This document shows, in pieces, positions 8,719 through 16,698 of a stretch of 64,000 nt of DNA. The number at the start of each line of letters is the position of its first letter. Within the stretch, counting starts at the first letter, position 1. Origin of the DNA: Achromobacter anxifer. Lineage in GTDB: Bacteria; Pseudomonadota; Gammaproteobacteria; Burkholderiales; Burkholderiaceae_B. Under the pieces are notes generated by a model. That model worked only from the letters and a program-made list of their open reading frames with translations, had not been told where the DNA came from and did no database searches. The DNA lies in contig NZ_CAHLAR010000011.1 of assembly GCF_903652925.1 (NCBI RefSeq), positions 186,001 to 250,000 on the forward strand, given 5' to 3'. The position numbers and the translations under genes are program-made.

Positions 8719-8771
8719 GGCCTACGAAGAAGCCCTGACGCCCGCCACCACTACAGGACCCGCAAACAGAC

Positions 8772-10049
8772 CTACTTAGCGTAGACCAGATCCCGCAAAC
8801 CAAGCGACAACCCAGGCCAATAAGTAATGATCATCAGGCAAACAATCACCACCCCCACAAACGGAATCAACGGCTTAATCAACCTCTCCAACGGCAACTT
8901 CGCCACCGCGCAAGCCGCGAACAGGTTCACCCCGAATGGCGGCGTAATCATGCCGAGAGCCAGGTTCACCACCATGATGATCCCGAAGTGCACCGGCTCC
9001 ACGCCGAACTTCAGCGCCACCGGCAGCAGCAAGGGAGCCAGCACCACGATCGACGCCGAGGTCTCGATGAACATGCCGATCAGGAATAGCGCCGCGTTCA
9101 CGCCCATCAGGAACGTGAACTTGGTGTCGAAGACCGAAGCGAGCCATACGCCCAGCGCGTCGGGGATGCCGGCACGGTTGAGCAGGAAGCTGAAGATGCC
9201 GGCGTTGGCGATCACGAACATGATCACCGCGGTCGACACCACCGACTTGTGCAGCGTGTCCGACAACTGCTTGAAGCTCAGGCGGCGGTAGATGAACTTG
9301 CCCACCACCACCGCGTACATCACGGCCACCACCGAGGCTTCCGTCGGGGTGAAGATGCCGCCGTAGATGCCGCCCAGGATGATGACCGGCATCATCAGCG
9401 CCAGCCAGGCGTTCTTGAACGCCGGCCACAGCGGCAGGCGGCCCTCGCCGTCGCGCTTGCCCAGGTTGTTGCGCTTGGCGTAGAGCCAGACGTAGAACAT
9501 CAGCGCCACGCCGATCAGGATGCCGGGCATGACGCCGGCGATGAACAGCTCGCCGGTCGAGGTGTCGGTGGACACCGCGAACAGGATCATCGGGATCGAA
9601 GGCGGAATGATCACGCCCAGCTCGGCCGCGCTGGCCTGCAGCGAGGCGGCGAAGGGCGCCGGATAGCCGTGGCGGATCATGGCGGGAATCAGGATCGCGC
9701 CCACCGCGAAGGTGGTGGCCACGCTGGAGCCGGCCACGGCGGCGAAGATCATGCAGGTCAGCACGCAGGTGCAGGCCAGGCCGCCCTGGATGCCGCCGAC
9801 CACGCTCTTGGCGAATTCCACCATGCGTTCGGAAATGCCGCCGGCTTCCATCAGGTTGCCGGCCAGGATGAAGAAGGGGATGGCGACCAGCGGGTACTTG
9901 TCCAGCGCGGCGAACAGCTGCTGGGCCACTACCACCCAGGGCAGGCCGGCGGCGCCGACTCCCGCCAGGCTGGCCAGGCCGATCGACACGGCGACCGGCA
10001 CGGACAGCCCGAAGAAGATCAGCATTGAGACAATCATTAATTGGGACAT
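8772..10049 (-). CDS. TRAP transporter large permease, DctM family
   Basis: This 425-residue, many-helix membrane protein is the large (M) subunit of a tripartite ATP-independent periplasmic transporter. It carries out Na+-driven uptake of the ligand delivered by the DctP protein. Typical DctM segments are present: 'PFFILAGNLMEAGGIS' near residue 60, 'SGSSVATTFAVG'-like sequence near residue 110, 'GVIIPPSIPMI' near residue 150, 'GIYGGIFTPTEAS' near residue 225, and 'GMITPPFGVNLF' near the C-terminus. It is the last gene of a dctP-dctQ-dctM operon, 33 bp after dctQ. Confidence 0.95.
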   Translation of the reverse strand: MSQLMIVSMLIFFGLSVPVAVSIGLASLAGVGAAGLPWVVVAQQLFAALDKYPLVAIPFFILAGNLMEAGGISERMVEFAKSVVGGIQGGLACTCVLTCMIFAAVAGSSVATTFAVGAILIPAMIRHGYPAPFAASLQASAAELGVIIPPSIPMILFAVSTDTSTGELFIAGVMPGILIGVALMFYVWLYAKRNNLGKRDGEGRLPLWPAFKNAWLALMMPVIILGGIYGGIFTPTEASVVAVMYAVVVGKFIYRRLSFKQLSDTLHKSVVSTAVIMFVIANAGIFSFLLNRAGIPDALGVWLASVFDTKFTFLMGVNAALFLIGMFIETSASIVVLAPLLLPVALKFGVEPVHFGIIMVVNLALGMITPPFGVNLFAACAVAKLPLERLIKPLIPFVGVVIVCLMIITYWPGLSLGLRDLVYAK

Positions 10050-10082
10050 GGCGATATCTGCTGCTTATGTTCGATGGGGGGC

Positions 10083-10583
10083 TCAGCCTTGCGCGTCGTT
10101 GCGCACGGGGACCTCGTCTTCCTCGCCGGCGCACCAGCGGGCCAGCACGGCGATGGCGGCCAGGGTGGCGCCCACGGGGATGGCCAGGTAGATCCAGGAA
10201 ATCGAAATGTCCAGGCTGGGCACGGTCTGGAAGCGCACGCGATAGGTCATGTTGCCGCCGATCCAGGCCAGGAAGCCCAGGAAGCCGGCGCAGATCAAGC
10301 CGATGACGGCTTCGAGCACGCGTCGGCGGGTGCCGCCCAGCAGGTTGCGCAGCAGTTCCACGCTGATCATGGCGCCGTGGCGGAAGGCCAGGGCCACGCC
10401 CAGCAGCACGGTCCAGATCAGGAGGGCGCGGGTCAGCACCTCGCTCCAGTCGGCGGGGGAGTGCAGCACGAAACGCGCGATGACTTGGTAGAAGGCGGCG
10501 GCCGCGGCGGCCACCAGCAGCAATTGGGCGAAGACCGAGACCACTTTGAACAGGCCGCGGTCGAAGGCGCGGAGCAAACGCAT
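10083..10583 (-). CDS. TRAP transporter small permease, DctQ family
   Basis: This 166-residue protein has four predicted membrane helices, the usual topology of the small TRAP subunit that pairs with DctM. Hydrophobic segments lie around residues 15-40, 45-65, 85-105 and 128-150. The 'W-x-E' region 'DWSEVLTRALLIW' (about residues 44-56) is typical of the family. It sits between dctP and dctM in the same orientation. Substrate specificity is set mainly by the binding protein, so nothing can be said about ligand from this gene. Confidence 0.9.
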   Translation of the reverse strand: MRLLRAFDRGLFKVVSVFAQLLLVAAAAAAFYQVIARFVLHSPADWSEVLTRALLIWTVLLGVALAFRHGAMISVELLRNLLGGTRRRVLEAVIGLICAGFLGFLAWIGGNMTYRVRFQTVPSLDISISWIYLAIPVGATLAAIAVLARWCAGEEDEVPVRNDAQG

Positions 10584-10621
10584 AATGAATCCCGTTGGCG
10601 ATGCAAAGGATGGGAACGAAA

Positions 10622-10645
10622 GCGGCGGGACCGGGATCCCGCCGC
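10622..10645 (-). promoter_or_regulatory. Intercistronic hairpin between dctP and dctQ
   Basis: A 9-bp perfect stem (10622-10630 with 10637-10645) with a 6-base loop lies about 40 bp after dctP and before dctQ in the direction of transcription. No T-run follows it on the coding strand. The position suits a partial terminator or RNA-stabilising stem that lets the binding protein be made in excess over the membrane subunits. Confidence 0.5.
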
Positions 10646-10684
10646 CAGGGGCACTGCGCCCCGTGCCGGGGCGTGGGGCCCTGC

Positions 10685-11659
10685 TTACTTGGTGTCGCGG
10701 ATCGCGTCGATCAGCTTCTTGTCGAACTTCTTGTAGTACTCGGGGTAGGCGGGCTCGACGGCGGCGGCGAAGGCGGCGCGGTCGACCTCGGTCACCTGCA
10801 TGCCTTCCTTCTTCAGCTGCTCCACGCCCGTCTTCTCGATGTTGTCGACATAGGCGCGCATGGCCTGGGCGGATTCCTTGCCGGCCTTGTCGAAGTTGGC
10901 CTTGTCGGCGGCCGAGAGACCGTCGTACACGTTGGCCGACATCAGCACCAGGGCCGGGCCGTACACGTGGCCGGTCAGCGACAGGTACTTCTGCATCTGC
11001 GACAGCTTGGCCGAGGTGATCACCGACAGCGGGTTCTCCTGGCCGTCGATGGTGCCCTGCTGCAGGGCGGTGGCCACTTCAGGCCAGGCCATGGGGGTGG
11101 GCAGGATGCCGATCTGGCGGAAGGCCGTGATGTGGATCGGGTTTTCCGTCGTGCGGATCTTCAGGCCCTTGGCGTCGGCGGGGGTCTTGACCGGGCGGAC
11201 GTTGTTGGTCAGGTGGCGGAAGCCCTGTTCGCCCCAGGCCAGGGCGATGATGCCGCGGCTGGGGAACTTTGCCAGCATATCTTGTCCGATCTTGCTGTCG
11301 AGCACGTTGCGGGCGTGCGGCAGGTCGCGCAGCAGGAAGGGAATGTCGAACACCCCGGTTTCGGGCACGAAGTTCAGGGTGGCGCCGGTGGACACGATGG
11401 CCAGGTCGATGGTGCCGATCTGCAGGCCTTCGATCACTTCGCGTTCGCCGCCCAGGGCGCTGTTGGCGAATTGCTGTACCTTGTACTTGCCGCCGGTGGA
11501 GGCTTCGATGGACTTGGCCAGCGCGTCGGCGCCCGCGCCGTAGTGCGACGAGGTCGACAGGGCATAGGCCATCTTCAAGGTGTTCTGCGCCACGGCGGGC
11601 AGGGAGGTTGCGGCCGTGCAGGCGGCCAGAATCGTGGCGGCAAGCCAGGATTTACGCAT
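10685..11659 (-). CDS. TRAP transporter substrate-binding protein, DctP family
   Basis: This is a 324-residue periplasmic binding protein. An N-terminal Sec signal peptide (about residues 1-24) ends in 'PAVAQ'. The mature part follows the DctP pattern, with 'ALGGEREVIEGLQIGTIDLA' near residues 68-88. The segment 'KGLKIRTTENPIH' near residue 165 holds the conserved Arg that salt-bridges the carboxylate of most TRAP ligands, so an organic-acid ligand is likely. It is the first gene of the operon. The start is an ATG with 'gagaag' upstream. Confidence 0.93.
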   Translation of the reverse strand: MRKSWLAATILAACTAATSLPAVAQNTLKMAYALSTSSHYGAGADALAKSIEASTGGKYKVQQFANSALGGEREVIEGLQIGTIDLAIVSTGATLNFVPETGVFDIPFLLRDLPHARNVLDSKIGQDMLAKFPSRGIIALAWGEQGFRHLTNNVRPVKTPADAKGLKIRTTENPIHITAFRQIGILPTPMAWPEVATALQQGTIDGQENPLSVITSAKLSQMQKYLSLTGHVYGPALVLMSANVYDGLSAADKANFDKAGKESAQAMRAYVDNIEKTGVEQLKKEGMQVTEVDRAAFAAAVEPAYPEYYKKFDKKLIDAIRDTK

Positions 11660-11762
11660 CGTCTTCTCCAGGTTTTGGGTATCTTTATGGGTGGCTCTGC
11701 CTCCCGCCCCGGGATGATATCGGGATTCAGACCCGATTCAGGCCCTTGGTTAACATTGTGGA
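11660..11762. promoter_or_regulatory. Divergent promoter region, dctP (TRAP) / FtsX-like permease
   Basis: This 103-bp gap between divergently transcribed genes must hold the promoters of the TRAP operon (leftward) and of the FtsX-like permease (rightward). It is locally richer in A+T than the genes. I could not assign -35/-10 boxes or an operator with confidence. Confidence 0.4.
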
Positions 11763-14294
11763 ATGATGGATTTCCCTGATATGTCACGAGCCAGACGCCC
11801 CGGTTTTTGGTCCACCCTGCGCCAGGGCGCCAGGATGATGATGCGCGACGCCCGCGCTGGAGAGCTGCGGCTGCTGGTGCTGGCGCTGGTCGTGGCCGTG
11901 GCCGCGGTGACCAGCGTCGGCTTCCTGGCGGACCGGGTCGGCCGGGCGCTGGAGCGCGACGCCGGGCAGATGCTGGGCGCCGACCTGGTGCTGGACGCTG
12001 ACGAGCCGGTGCCCCCGGCCTTCATGGACCAGGCCCGGGAACGCGGCCTGACCGTGTCCAGCACCTGGCAGTTTCCGTCCATGGTGGGCGCGGGCGACGG
12101 CGCCCAGCTGGCCGCCCTGAAAGCCGTGGAGCCGGGCTACCCGCTGCGCGGCGCCTTGCGCGTGGCGGGAGCGCCGTTCGAACCGGATGCCCCGACCCGC
12201 GAGATCCCGCCCGAGGGCGCGGTCTGGGTGGACGCTCAATTGCTGTCCCTGCTGAACCTGAAGGTCGGCGACATGCTGAACGTGGGCGACGCGCATCTGC
12301 GCGTGGACCGCGTCATCACCTATGAGCCGGACCGCGGCATGCAGTTCGTCAACGTTGCGCCGCGGGTGCTGCTGCGCGCCAGCGACCTGCCGGCCACCGG
12401 CCTGATCGCGCCGGGCAGCCGGATCGGCTATGCCATGCTGGTGGCGGGCCAGCCCGACGCCGTGGCCGGCTACTCGGCCTGGCTTGCGCAGAACCTCAAG
12501 CGCGGCCAGAAGGTCGCCACCCTGGAATCCGGCCGGCCGGAAGTGCGCCGCACGCTGGACCGGGCGCAGCGCTTCCTGTCGCTGGTTGCGCTGCTGGCGG
12601 TGCTGATATCGGCGGTGGCGGTGGCCCTGGCGGCCGGCCGCTACATGACGCGCCACCGCGACGGCATCGCGGTCATGCGCTGCCTGGGCGCGGTGCAGTC
12701 GCAGGTGTCGCGCATGCTGACGCTGGAATTCACGCTTGTCGGCTTGTTTTCGTCGGCCGCGGGCTGCCTGCTGGGCTTTGCGGTGCACCAGGTGCTGGTC
12801 ATGCTGCTGGGGTCGCTGATCGACACCAGCCTGCCCGCGCCTTCGGCCATACCCGCCTTGCAGGGGCTGCTGACCGGCCTGCTGCTGTTGCTGGGCTTTG
12901 CCTTGCCCGCCCTGGCCCAGTTGCGCCACGTGCCGCCCGCCCGGGTGCTGCGGCGCGACGCCGACGCGCTGAGCGCGCGCAGCGCCCTGGGCTATGTGCT
13001 GGGCGCCGCGGGCTTCGCCCTGCTGATCTGGTGGTTCGCCGGCGACGCCAAGCTGGGCGGGGTGGTGGCCGGCGGCTTCCTGGGCGCCTTCGCGGTGTTC
13101 GCGCTGGTGGCATGGCTGTGCATCCTGGGCCTGGCGCGGGTGCGCGGGCTGGCTGCCGGCCTGCCGGCGCTGCGTTTCGCGCTGGCCGGCGTGGTGCGGC
13201 GGCGCGCCGCCACCATTACCCAGGTCTGCGCGCTGGCGGTGGGGCTGATGGCGCTGCTGTTGCTGACCATGACTCGCACCGACCTGATCCAGGGCTGGCA
13301 GCGGACCCTGCCGCCAGACGCGCCGAACCGTTTCCTCATCAATGTGCAGCCGGACCAGCGTCAGGCCGTGACCGACGCGCTCACACGCGAAGGCCTGGGC
13401 CGCATCACATTGGCGCCGATGGTGCGCGGCCGGCTCATCGCCATCAACGGCAAGCCCGTGGGCCCGGACGACTACGAGGAGCCGCGCGCCAAGCGGCTGG
13501 TGGACCGCGAGTTCAACTTGTCCTATGGCGACGAGCTGCCCTCGTCCAACCGGATCGAGCAGGGCCGCTGGCTGGAACCCGGCTCGGCCGAGGTGTCGCT
13601 GGAGTCCGGCCTGGCCAAGACGCTGGGCATCGCGCTGGGCGACAAGATGACCTTCGACGTGGCCGGCCAACAGGTCGAGGTGACGGTGTCCAGCACCCGC
13701 CGGGTGGATTGGGATACGATGCGCGTCAATTTTTTCGCCATCCTGACCCCCGCCTCGCTGGCCGACATGCCCCAAAGCTGGATCACCTCGTTCTACCTGC
13801 CGCCTGAAAAGGCCTCGGCGCTGCCCGCGCTGGTGCGCCAGTTCCCGAACCTGACGGTATTCGACGTGGGCGCCATCCTGCAGCAACTGCAATCGGTGCT
13901 GAATGAAGTGGGCAAGGCGGTGCAGCTGCTGTTCCTGTTCACGCTGGCGGCCGGCGTGCTGGTGCTGTCGGCGGCCCTGACCGCGACGCGCGACGAGCGC
14001 ATGCGCGAAGCCGCCGTGCTGCGGGCGCTGGGCGCGACCCGCAGCCAGCTGGCGCGTTCGCAGCGCATCGAACTGTGGGCCGTGGGCGGCCTGGCCGGCC
14101 TGCTGGCGGCGGCCGGCGCCACGGCGATCGCTTGGGCTTTGTCAACCCAGGTATTTGATTTCACTATTACTCTTAGCCTCTGGCCGTGGCTGGCGGGCAT
14201 CGGCGCGGGCATGCTGGGCGCCTGGGCCGGCGGCGCCCTGGCCCTGCGCGGCGTGTTGCGCACGCCGCCCCTGGTCACCCTACGAGAAACCTGA
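11763..14294 (+). CDS. FtsX-like ABC permease (YbbP-like)
   Basis: This is an 843-residue predicted inner-membrane permease with two FtsX-type four-helix units separated by large periplasmic (MacB-PCD-like) regions. It matches the architecture of E. coli YbbP (about 800 residues), thought to export or extract hydrophobic molecules or lipoproteins. Helices cluster near residues 40-60, 260-390 and 400-500, and again at the C-terminus (about 710-840). The 'RDGIAVMRCLGAVQSQV' and 'EAAVLRALGATRSQLARSQ' segments are characteristic coupling loops. No YbbA-like ATPase lies next to it, so its motor must be elsewhere. Start choice between ATG codons at 11763, 11766 and 11781 is uncertain. The stop overlaps the haemoglobin gene start by one base. 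Confidence 0.85.
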   Translation: MMDFPDMSRARRPGFWSTLRQGARMMMRDARAGELRLLVLALVVAVAAVTSVGFLADRVGRALERDAGQMLGADLVLDADEPVPPAFMDQARERGLTVSSTWQFPSMVGAGDGAQLAALKAVEPGYPLRGALRVAGAPFEPDAPTREIPPEGAVWVDAQLLSLLNLKVGDMLNVGDAHLRVDRVITYEPDRGMQFVNVAPRVLLRASDLPATGLIAPGSRIGYAMLVAGQPDAVAGYSAWLAQNLKRGQKVATLESGRPEVRRTLDRAQRFLSLVALLAVLISAVAVALAAGRYMTRHRDGIAVMRCLGAVQSQVSRMLTLEFTLVGLFSSAAGCLLGFAVHQVLVMLLGSLIDTSLPAPSAIPALQGLLTGLLLLLGFALPALAQLRHVPPARVLRRDADALSARSALGYVLGAAGFALLIWWFAGDAKLGGVVAGGFLGAFAVFALVAWLCILGLARVRGLAAGLPALRFALAGVVRRRAATITQVCALAVGLMALLLLTMTRTDLIQGWQRTLPPDAPNRFLINVQPDQRQAVTDALTREGLGRITLAPMVRGRLIAINGKPVGPDDYEEPRAKRLVDREFNLSYGDELPSSNRIEQGRWLEPGSAEVSLESGLAKTLGIALGDKMTFDVAGQQVEVTVSSTRRVDWDTMRVNFFAILTPASLADMPQSWITSFYLPPEKASALPALVRQFPNLTVFDVGAILQQLQSVLNEVGKAVQLLFLFTLAAGVLVLSAALTATRDERMREAAVLRALGATRSQLARSQRIELWAVGGLAGLLAAAGATAIAWALSTQVFDFTITLSLWPWLAGIGAGMLGAWAGGALALRGVLRTPPLVTLRET

Positions 14295-14716
14295 TGCCGA
14301 CGCGCGTCCATACGATTACCGAACCCGTGGAAAACTCCAGCAGCATTTTTGACCTACTCGGCGGCGAGCCGGGCGTGCGCGCCCTGGTGGACCGCTTCTA
14401 TGACCTGATGGACATGGAGCCGGACCTGAAAGAACTGCGGGCCGCGCATGGCCCCAGCCTGGACCAGGCGCGCGACAAGCTGTTCTGGTTTCTTTGCGGC
14501 TACTTCGGCGGCCCGGACCACTATATAGAACGCTTCGGCCATCCGCGGCTGCGCGCCAGGCACCTGCCGTTCTCGATCGGCGAGATCGAGCGCGACCAAT
14601 GGGTCACCTGCATCGGGCGCGCCATGGAAGACCAGGGCGTGGAACCTGCCCTGGTCGAACGGCTGTTGCAATCCTTCTATGGCGTGGCCGACTGGATGCG
14701 CAACCGTGAAGGCTGA
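14294..14716 (+). CDS. Group II truncated haemoglobin
   Basis: This 140-residue 2/2-fold globin of the truncated group II (trHbO-like) class binds haem and is usually linked to O2/NO chemistry or redox stress. Visible landmarks are Y36 (helix B), the 'YFGGP' segment (70-74), the proximal H90 in 'RARHLPF' and the group II signature W103 in 'RDQWV'. The ATG overlaps the preceding TGA (TGATG), so translation is probably coupled to the FtsX-like permease. The next gene starts within its last codons. The functional link between these three genes is not obvious. Confidence 0.9.
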   Translation: MPTRVHTITEPVENSSSIFDLLGGEPGVRALVDRFYDLMDMEPDLKELRAAHGPSLDQARDKLFWFLCGYFGGPDHYIERFGHPRLRARHLPFSIGEIERDQWVTCIGRAMEDQGVEPALVERLLQSFYGVADWMRNREG

Positions 14717-15443
14717 AGGCGACAACCGGTCCGGCGAGCGGCGCCAGTCCTGGACCGGCGCCCTGGCGGGCGCCATGCTCAGCGATCCTGCCCGGCTTGC
14801 CGATGCCGGACCGGAACTGTTCAATCCCGCGCACTATGGCGACCAGGCGCGGCCGGTGGACGCGGGCGGTCGCCAGGCGGCCTGGTTCGTGCAGGGGCAG
14901 GGCTGGCAGGGGGTGCTGCGCCGCTACCGCCGCGGCGGCATGATCGCCCGCGTCAGCCGCGACGCCTATCTCTGGAATGGCGAGGCCCGCACCCGCAGCT
15001 TCCGCGAATACCGCCTGCTGGCCGCCATGCGCGCCCAGGGGCTGGCGGTGCCGGCGCCGCTGGCCGCCGCCTACTGGCGGCAAGGCCTGGTCTACCGCGC
15101 CGCCATCGTGGTCGAGCGCATTCCGGGCGTGCGGCCCCTGGCCCAGGCGCTGGCCGAACCTGTCTGGCAGGCGGCCGCCGAGGCCATCGTGCGCATGCAC
15201 CGGGCCGGCGTCTGGCATGCCGACCTCAATGCCTTCAATATCCTGGTGGGCAATGACGGCCGGGTCTGGCTGATCGATTTCGACCGCGGCACCCAGGGCT
15301 CCCTGTCGGAGCGGCAGCGCCAGGCCAACCTGGAACGCCTGCGCCGGTCGCTGCGCAAGGTGGCGGGGGAAGAGGGCGAGCGCTTCTGGCTGCGCCTGCG
15401 CGATAGTTACTGGACGGCCTGGGGCGTCGGCGTCCAACCCTGA
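14706..15443 (+). CDS. kdkA: 3-deoxy-D-manno-octulosonic acid (Kdo) kinase
   Basis: This small kinase-fold protein (245 residues from the GTG chosen) of the KdkA/WaaP group phosphorylates the Kdo sugar joining lipid A to the LPS core, at the inner-membrane face. The catalytic loop 'HADLNAFNIL' (H171, D173, N178) and the metal-binding 'LIDFDRG' segment about 15 residues later are diagnostic. I start at GTG 14706, which overlaps the globin end by 11 bp; an ATG at 14679 is an alternative with a larger overlap. Family members occur in organisms with a single, phosphorylated Kdo such as Bordetella and Haemophilus, consistent with the inferred host group. It fits the other LPS genes in this window (lpxO, core glycosyltransferases, msbA). 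Confidence 0.85.
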   Translation: MKAEGDNRSGERRQSWTGALAGAMLSDPARLADAGPELFNPAHYGDQARPVDAGGRQAAWFVQGQGWQGVLRRYRRGGMIARVSRDAYLWNGEARTRSFREYRLLAAMRAQGLAVPAPLAAAYWRQGLVYRAAIVVERIPGVRPLAQALAEPVWQAAAEAIVRMHRAGVWHADLNAFNILVGNDGRVWLIDFDRGTQGSLSERQRQANLERLRRSLRKVAGEEGERFWLRLRDSYWTAWGVGVQP

Positions 15444-15449
15444 TCGGGG

Positions 15450-15474
15450 CGCTGGCGGCGGTTTGCCGCCAGCG
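15450..15474 (+). terminator. Stem-loop after kdkA
   Basis: A perfect 10-bp stem (15450-15459 with 15465-15474) and GGTTT loop lie 6 bp after the kdkA stop. No strong T-run follows, so termination may be partial or factor-assisted. It separates the kdkA unit from the polyamine transporter operon. Confidence 0.55.
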
Positions 15475-15588
15475 GGCCCAATTCGCGCCAATTACCCGGC
15501 AAAGTTGGGCAGGTCATCGGTAAAAAGCTTTATCATTTCGCCTTTTGGTACTCCTGTCACATACGGCATAACGCAAAGGGGGCTGGTG

Positions 15589-16692
15589 ATGAAACTACGG
15601 GCGGGTATGCGCTTGGCGCTTGGAACGATGCTGGTCATGGCGGCCTCGTCGGCGGCGGTGGCGCAGAACAAGGTCGTCAACGTCTACAACTGGGCCGAGT
15701 ACACGGCTCCGGACACGATTCCCGGTTTTGAAAAGGAAACCGGCATCAAGGTCCGCTATGACGTCTACGACAACAACGACACGCTGCAGGCCAAGCTGCT
15801 GGCCGGCAAGTCGGGTTACGACGTCGTTGTCCCGTCCACGCATTACGCCTCGCGCCAGATCGAAGCCGGCCTGTTCCAGAAGCTGGACAAGTCCAAGCTC
15901 CCGAACTGGAAGTACCTGGATCCCGAAATCATGGCGCTGGTCGCCACGGTCGATCCTGGCAACGAGTACGCCATCCCCTGGGGCTACGGCACCAACGGCC
16001 TGGGCTACAACGTCACCAAGGTCAAGCAGATCATGGGCGACGGCGTGGACCTGGCCAACTGGGACATGATCTTCAAGCCCGAGAACGCCGCCAAGCTGAA
16101 GGAGTGCGGCATCTCGATGCTGGACGAAGCCGCCCAGGTGTTCCCCGCCGTGCTCAAGTACCTGGGCAAGGACCCCAACAGCACCAACGCCGACGACTAC
16201 AAGGCCGCGCTGGACGTGCTGATGAAGATCCGCCCGTACATCCGCCAGTTCAGCTCGTCGGGCTACATCGACGAGCTGGCCGTGGGCGACCTGTGCATGG
16301 TCTACGGCTTTTCCGGCGACGTGATGATCGCCCGCAAGCGCGCGCAGGACGCCAAGAAGTCCTACGAAGTGAACTACTTCATCCCCAAGGGCGGCGCGCC
16401 CGCGTGGTTCGACCTGATGGTCATCCCCAAGGATGCCCCGCATCCCGAAGAGGCGCTGGCCTTCATCAACTACATCGAAACGCCGAAGGTGCACGCGGCC
16501 ATCACCAACACCATGTTCTACCCCAACGCCAACAAAGAGGCGCGGCAGTACGTGGTGAAGGACGTGGCCGACAATCCCATGATCTACCCGCCGGCGGACG
16601 TCTCCAAGACCCTGTATGTGATCAAGGCGCTGCCCCTGAACATCCAACGCCTGCAAAACCGGATGTGGTCCGAGCTGAAGTCTGGAAGATAA
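15589..16692 (+). CDS. potF: Polyamine ABC transporter periplasmic substrate-binding protein
   Basis: This 367-residue periplasmic binding protein of the PotF/PotD family delivers putrescine (or spermidine) to the PotGHI complex. A signal peptide (about residues 1-26) ends 'AAVAQ'. The mature part begins 'VVNVYNWAEY', the almost invariant PotF start. The segments 'YDVYDNNDTLQAKLLAGKSG' and 'IPWGYGTNG' are typical. I chose ATG 15589 because it gives the signal peptide and has 'aaaggggg' upstream; the open frame extends further but without signal-like sequence. It leads the operon potF-potG-potH-potI. Confidence 0.93.
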   Translation: MKLRAGMRLALGTMLVMAASSAAVAQNKVVNVYNWAEYTAPDTIPGFEKETGIKVRYDVYDNNDTLQAKLLAGKSGYDVVVPSTHYASRQIEAGLFQKLDKSKLPNWKYLDPEIMALVATVDPGNEYAIPWGYGTNGLGYNVTKVKQIMGDGVDLANWDMIFKPENAAKLKECGISMLDEAAQVFPAVLKYLGKDPNSTNADDYKAALDVLMKIRPYIRQFSSSGYIDELAVGDLCMVYGFSGDVMIARKRAQDAKKSYEVNYFIPKGGAPAWFDLMVIPKDAPHPEEALAFINYIETPKVHAAITNTMFYPNANKEARQYVVKDVADNPMIYPPADVSKTLYVIKALPLNIQRLQNRMWSELKSGR

Positions 16693-16698
16693 GTCATC

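Larger units (their letters stand above)
8184..8771. other. 588-bp convergent intergenic region rich in inverted repeats
   Basis: There is no convincing gene here. Both flanking genes end in it, so it needs no promoter, yet it is far longer than other convergent gaps in the window (40-70 bp). It holds a 16-bp perfect palindrome (8298-8313), a tandem 7-mer TTGCGAT pair (8335-8348), a 15-bp-stem hairpin (8459-8492) and the compound element at 8555-8718. Open frames on both strands are Arg/Pro/Ala-rich and look like GC-driven chance ORFs. A degenerate mobile or repeat-element remnant, or a structured RNA, are the main alternatives. Confidence 0.75.

Noticed and set aside
8164-8784. 206-codon plus-strand ORF and several minus-strand ORFs in the dppF-dctM gap
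   Set aside because: They run through inverted repeats, are Arg/Pro/Ala/Ser-rich, lack ribosome-binding sites and conflict with one another; the DNA looks non-coding.
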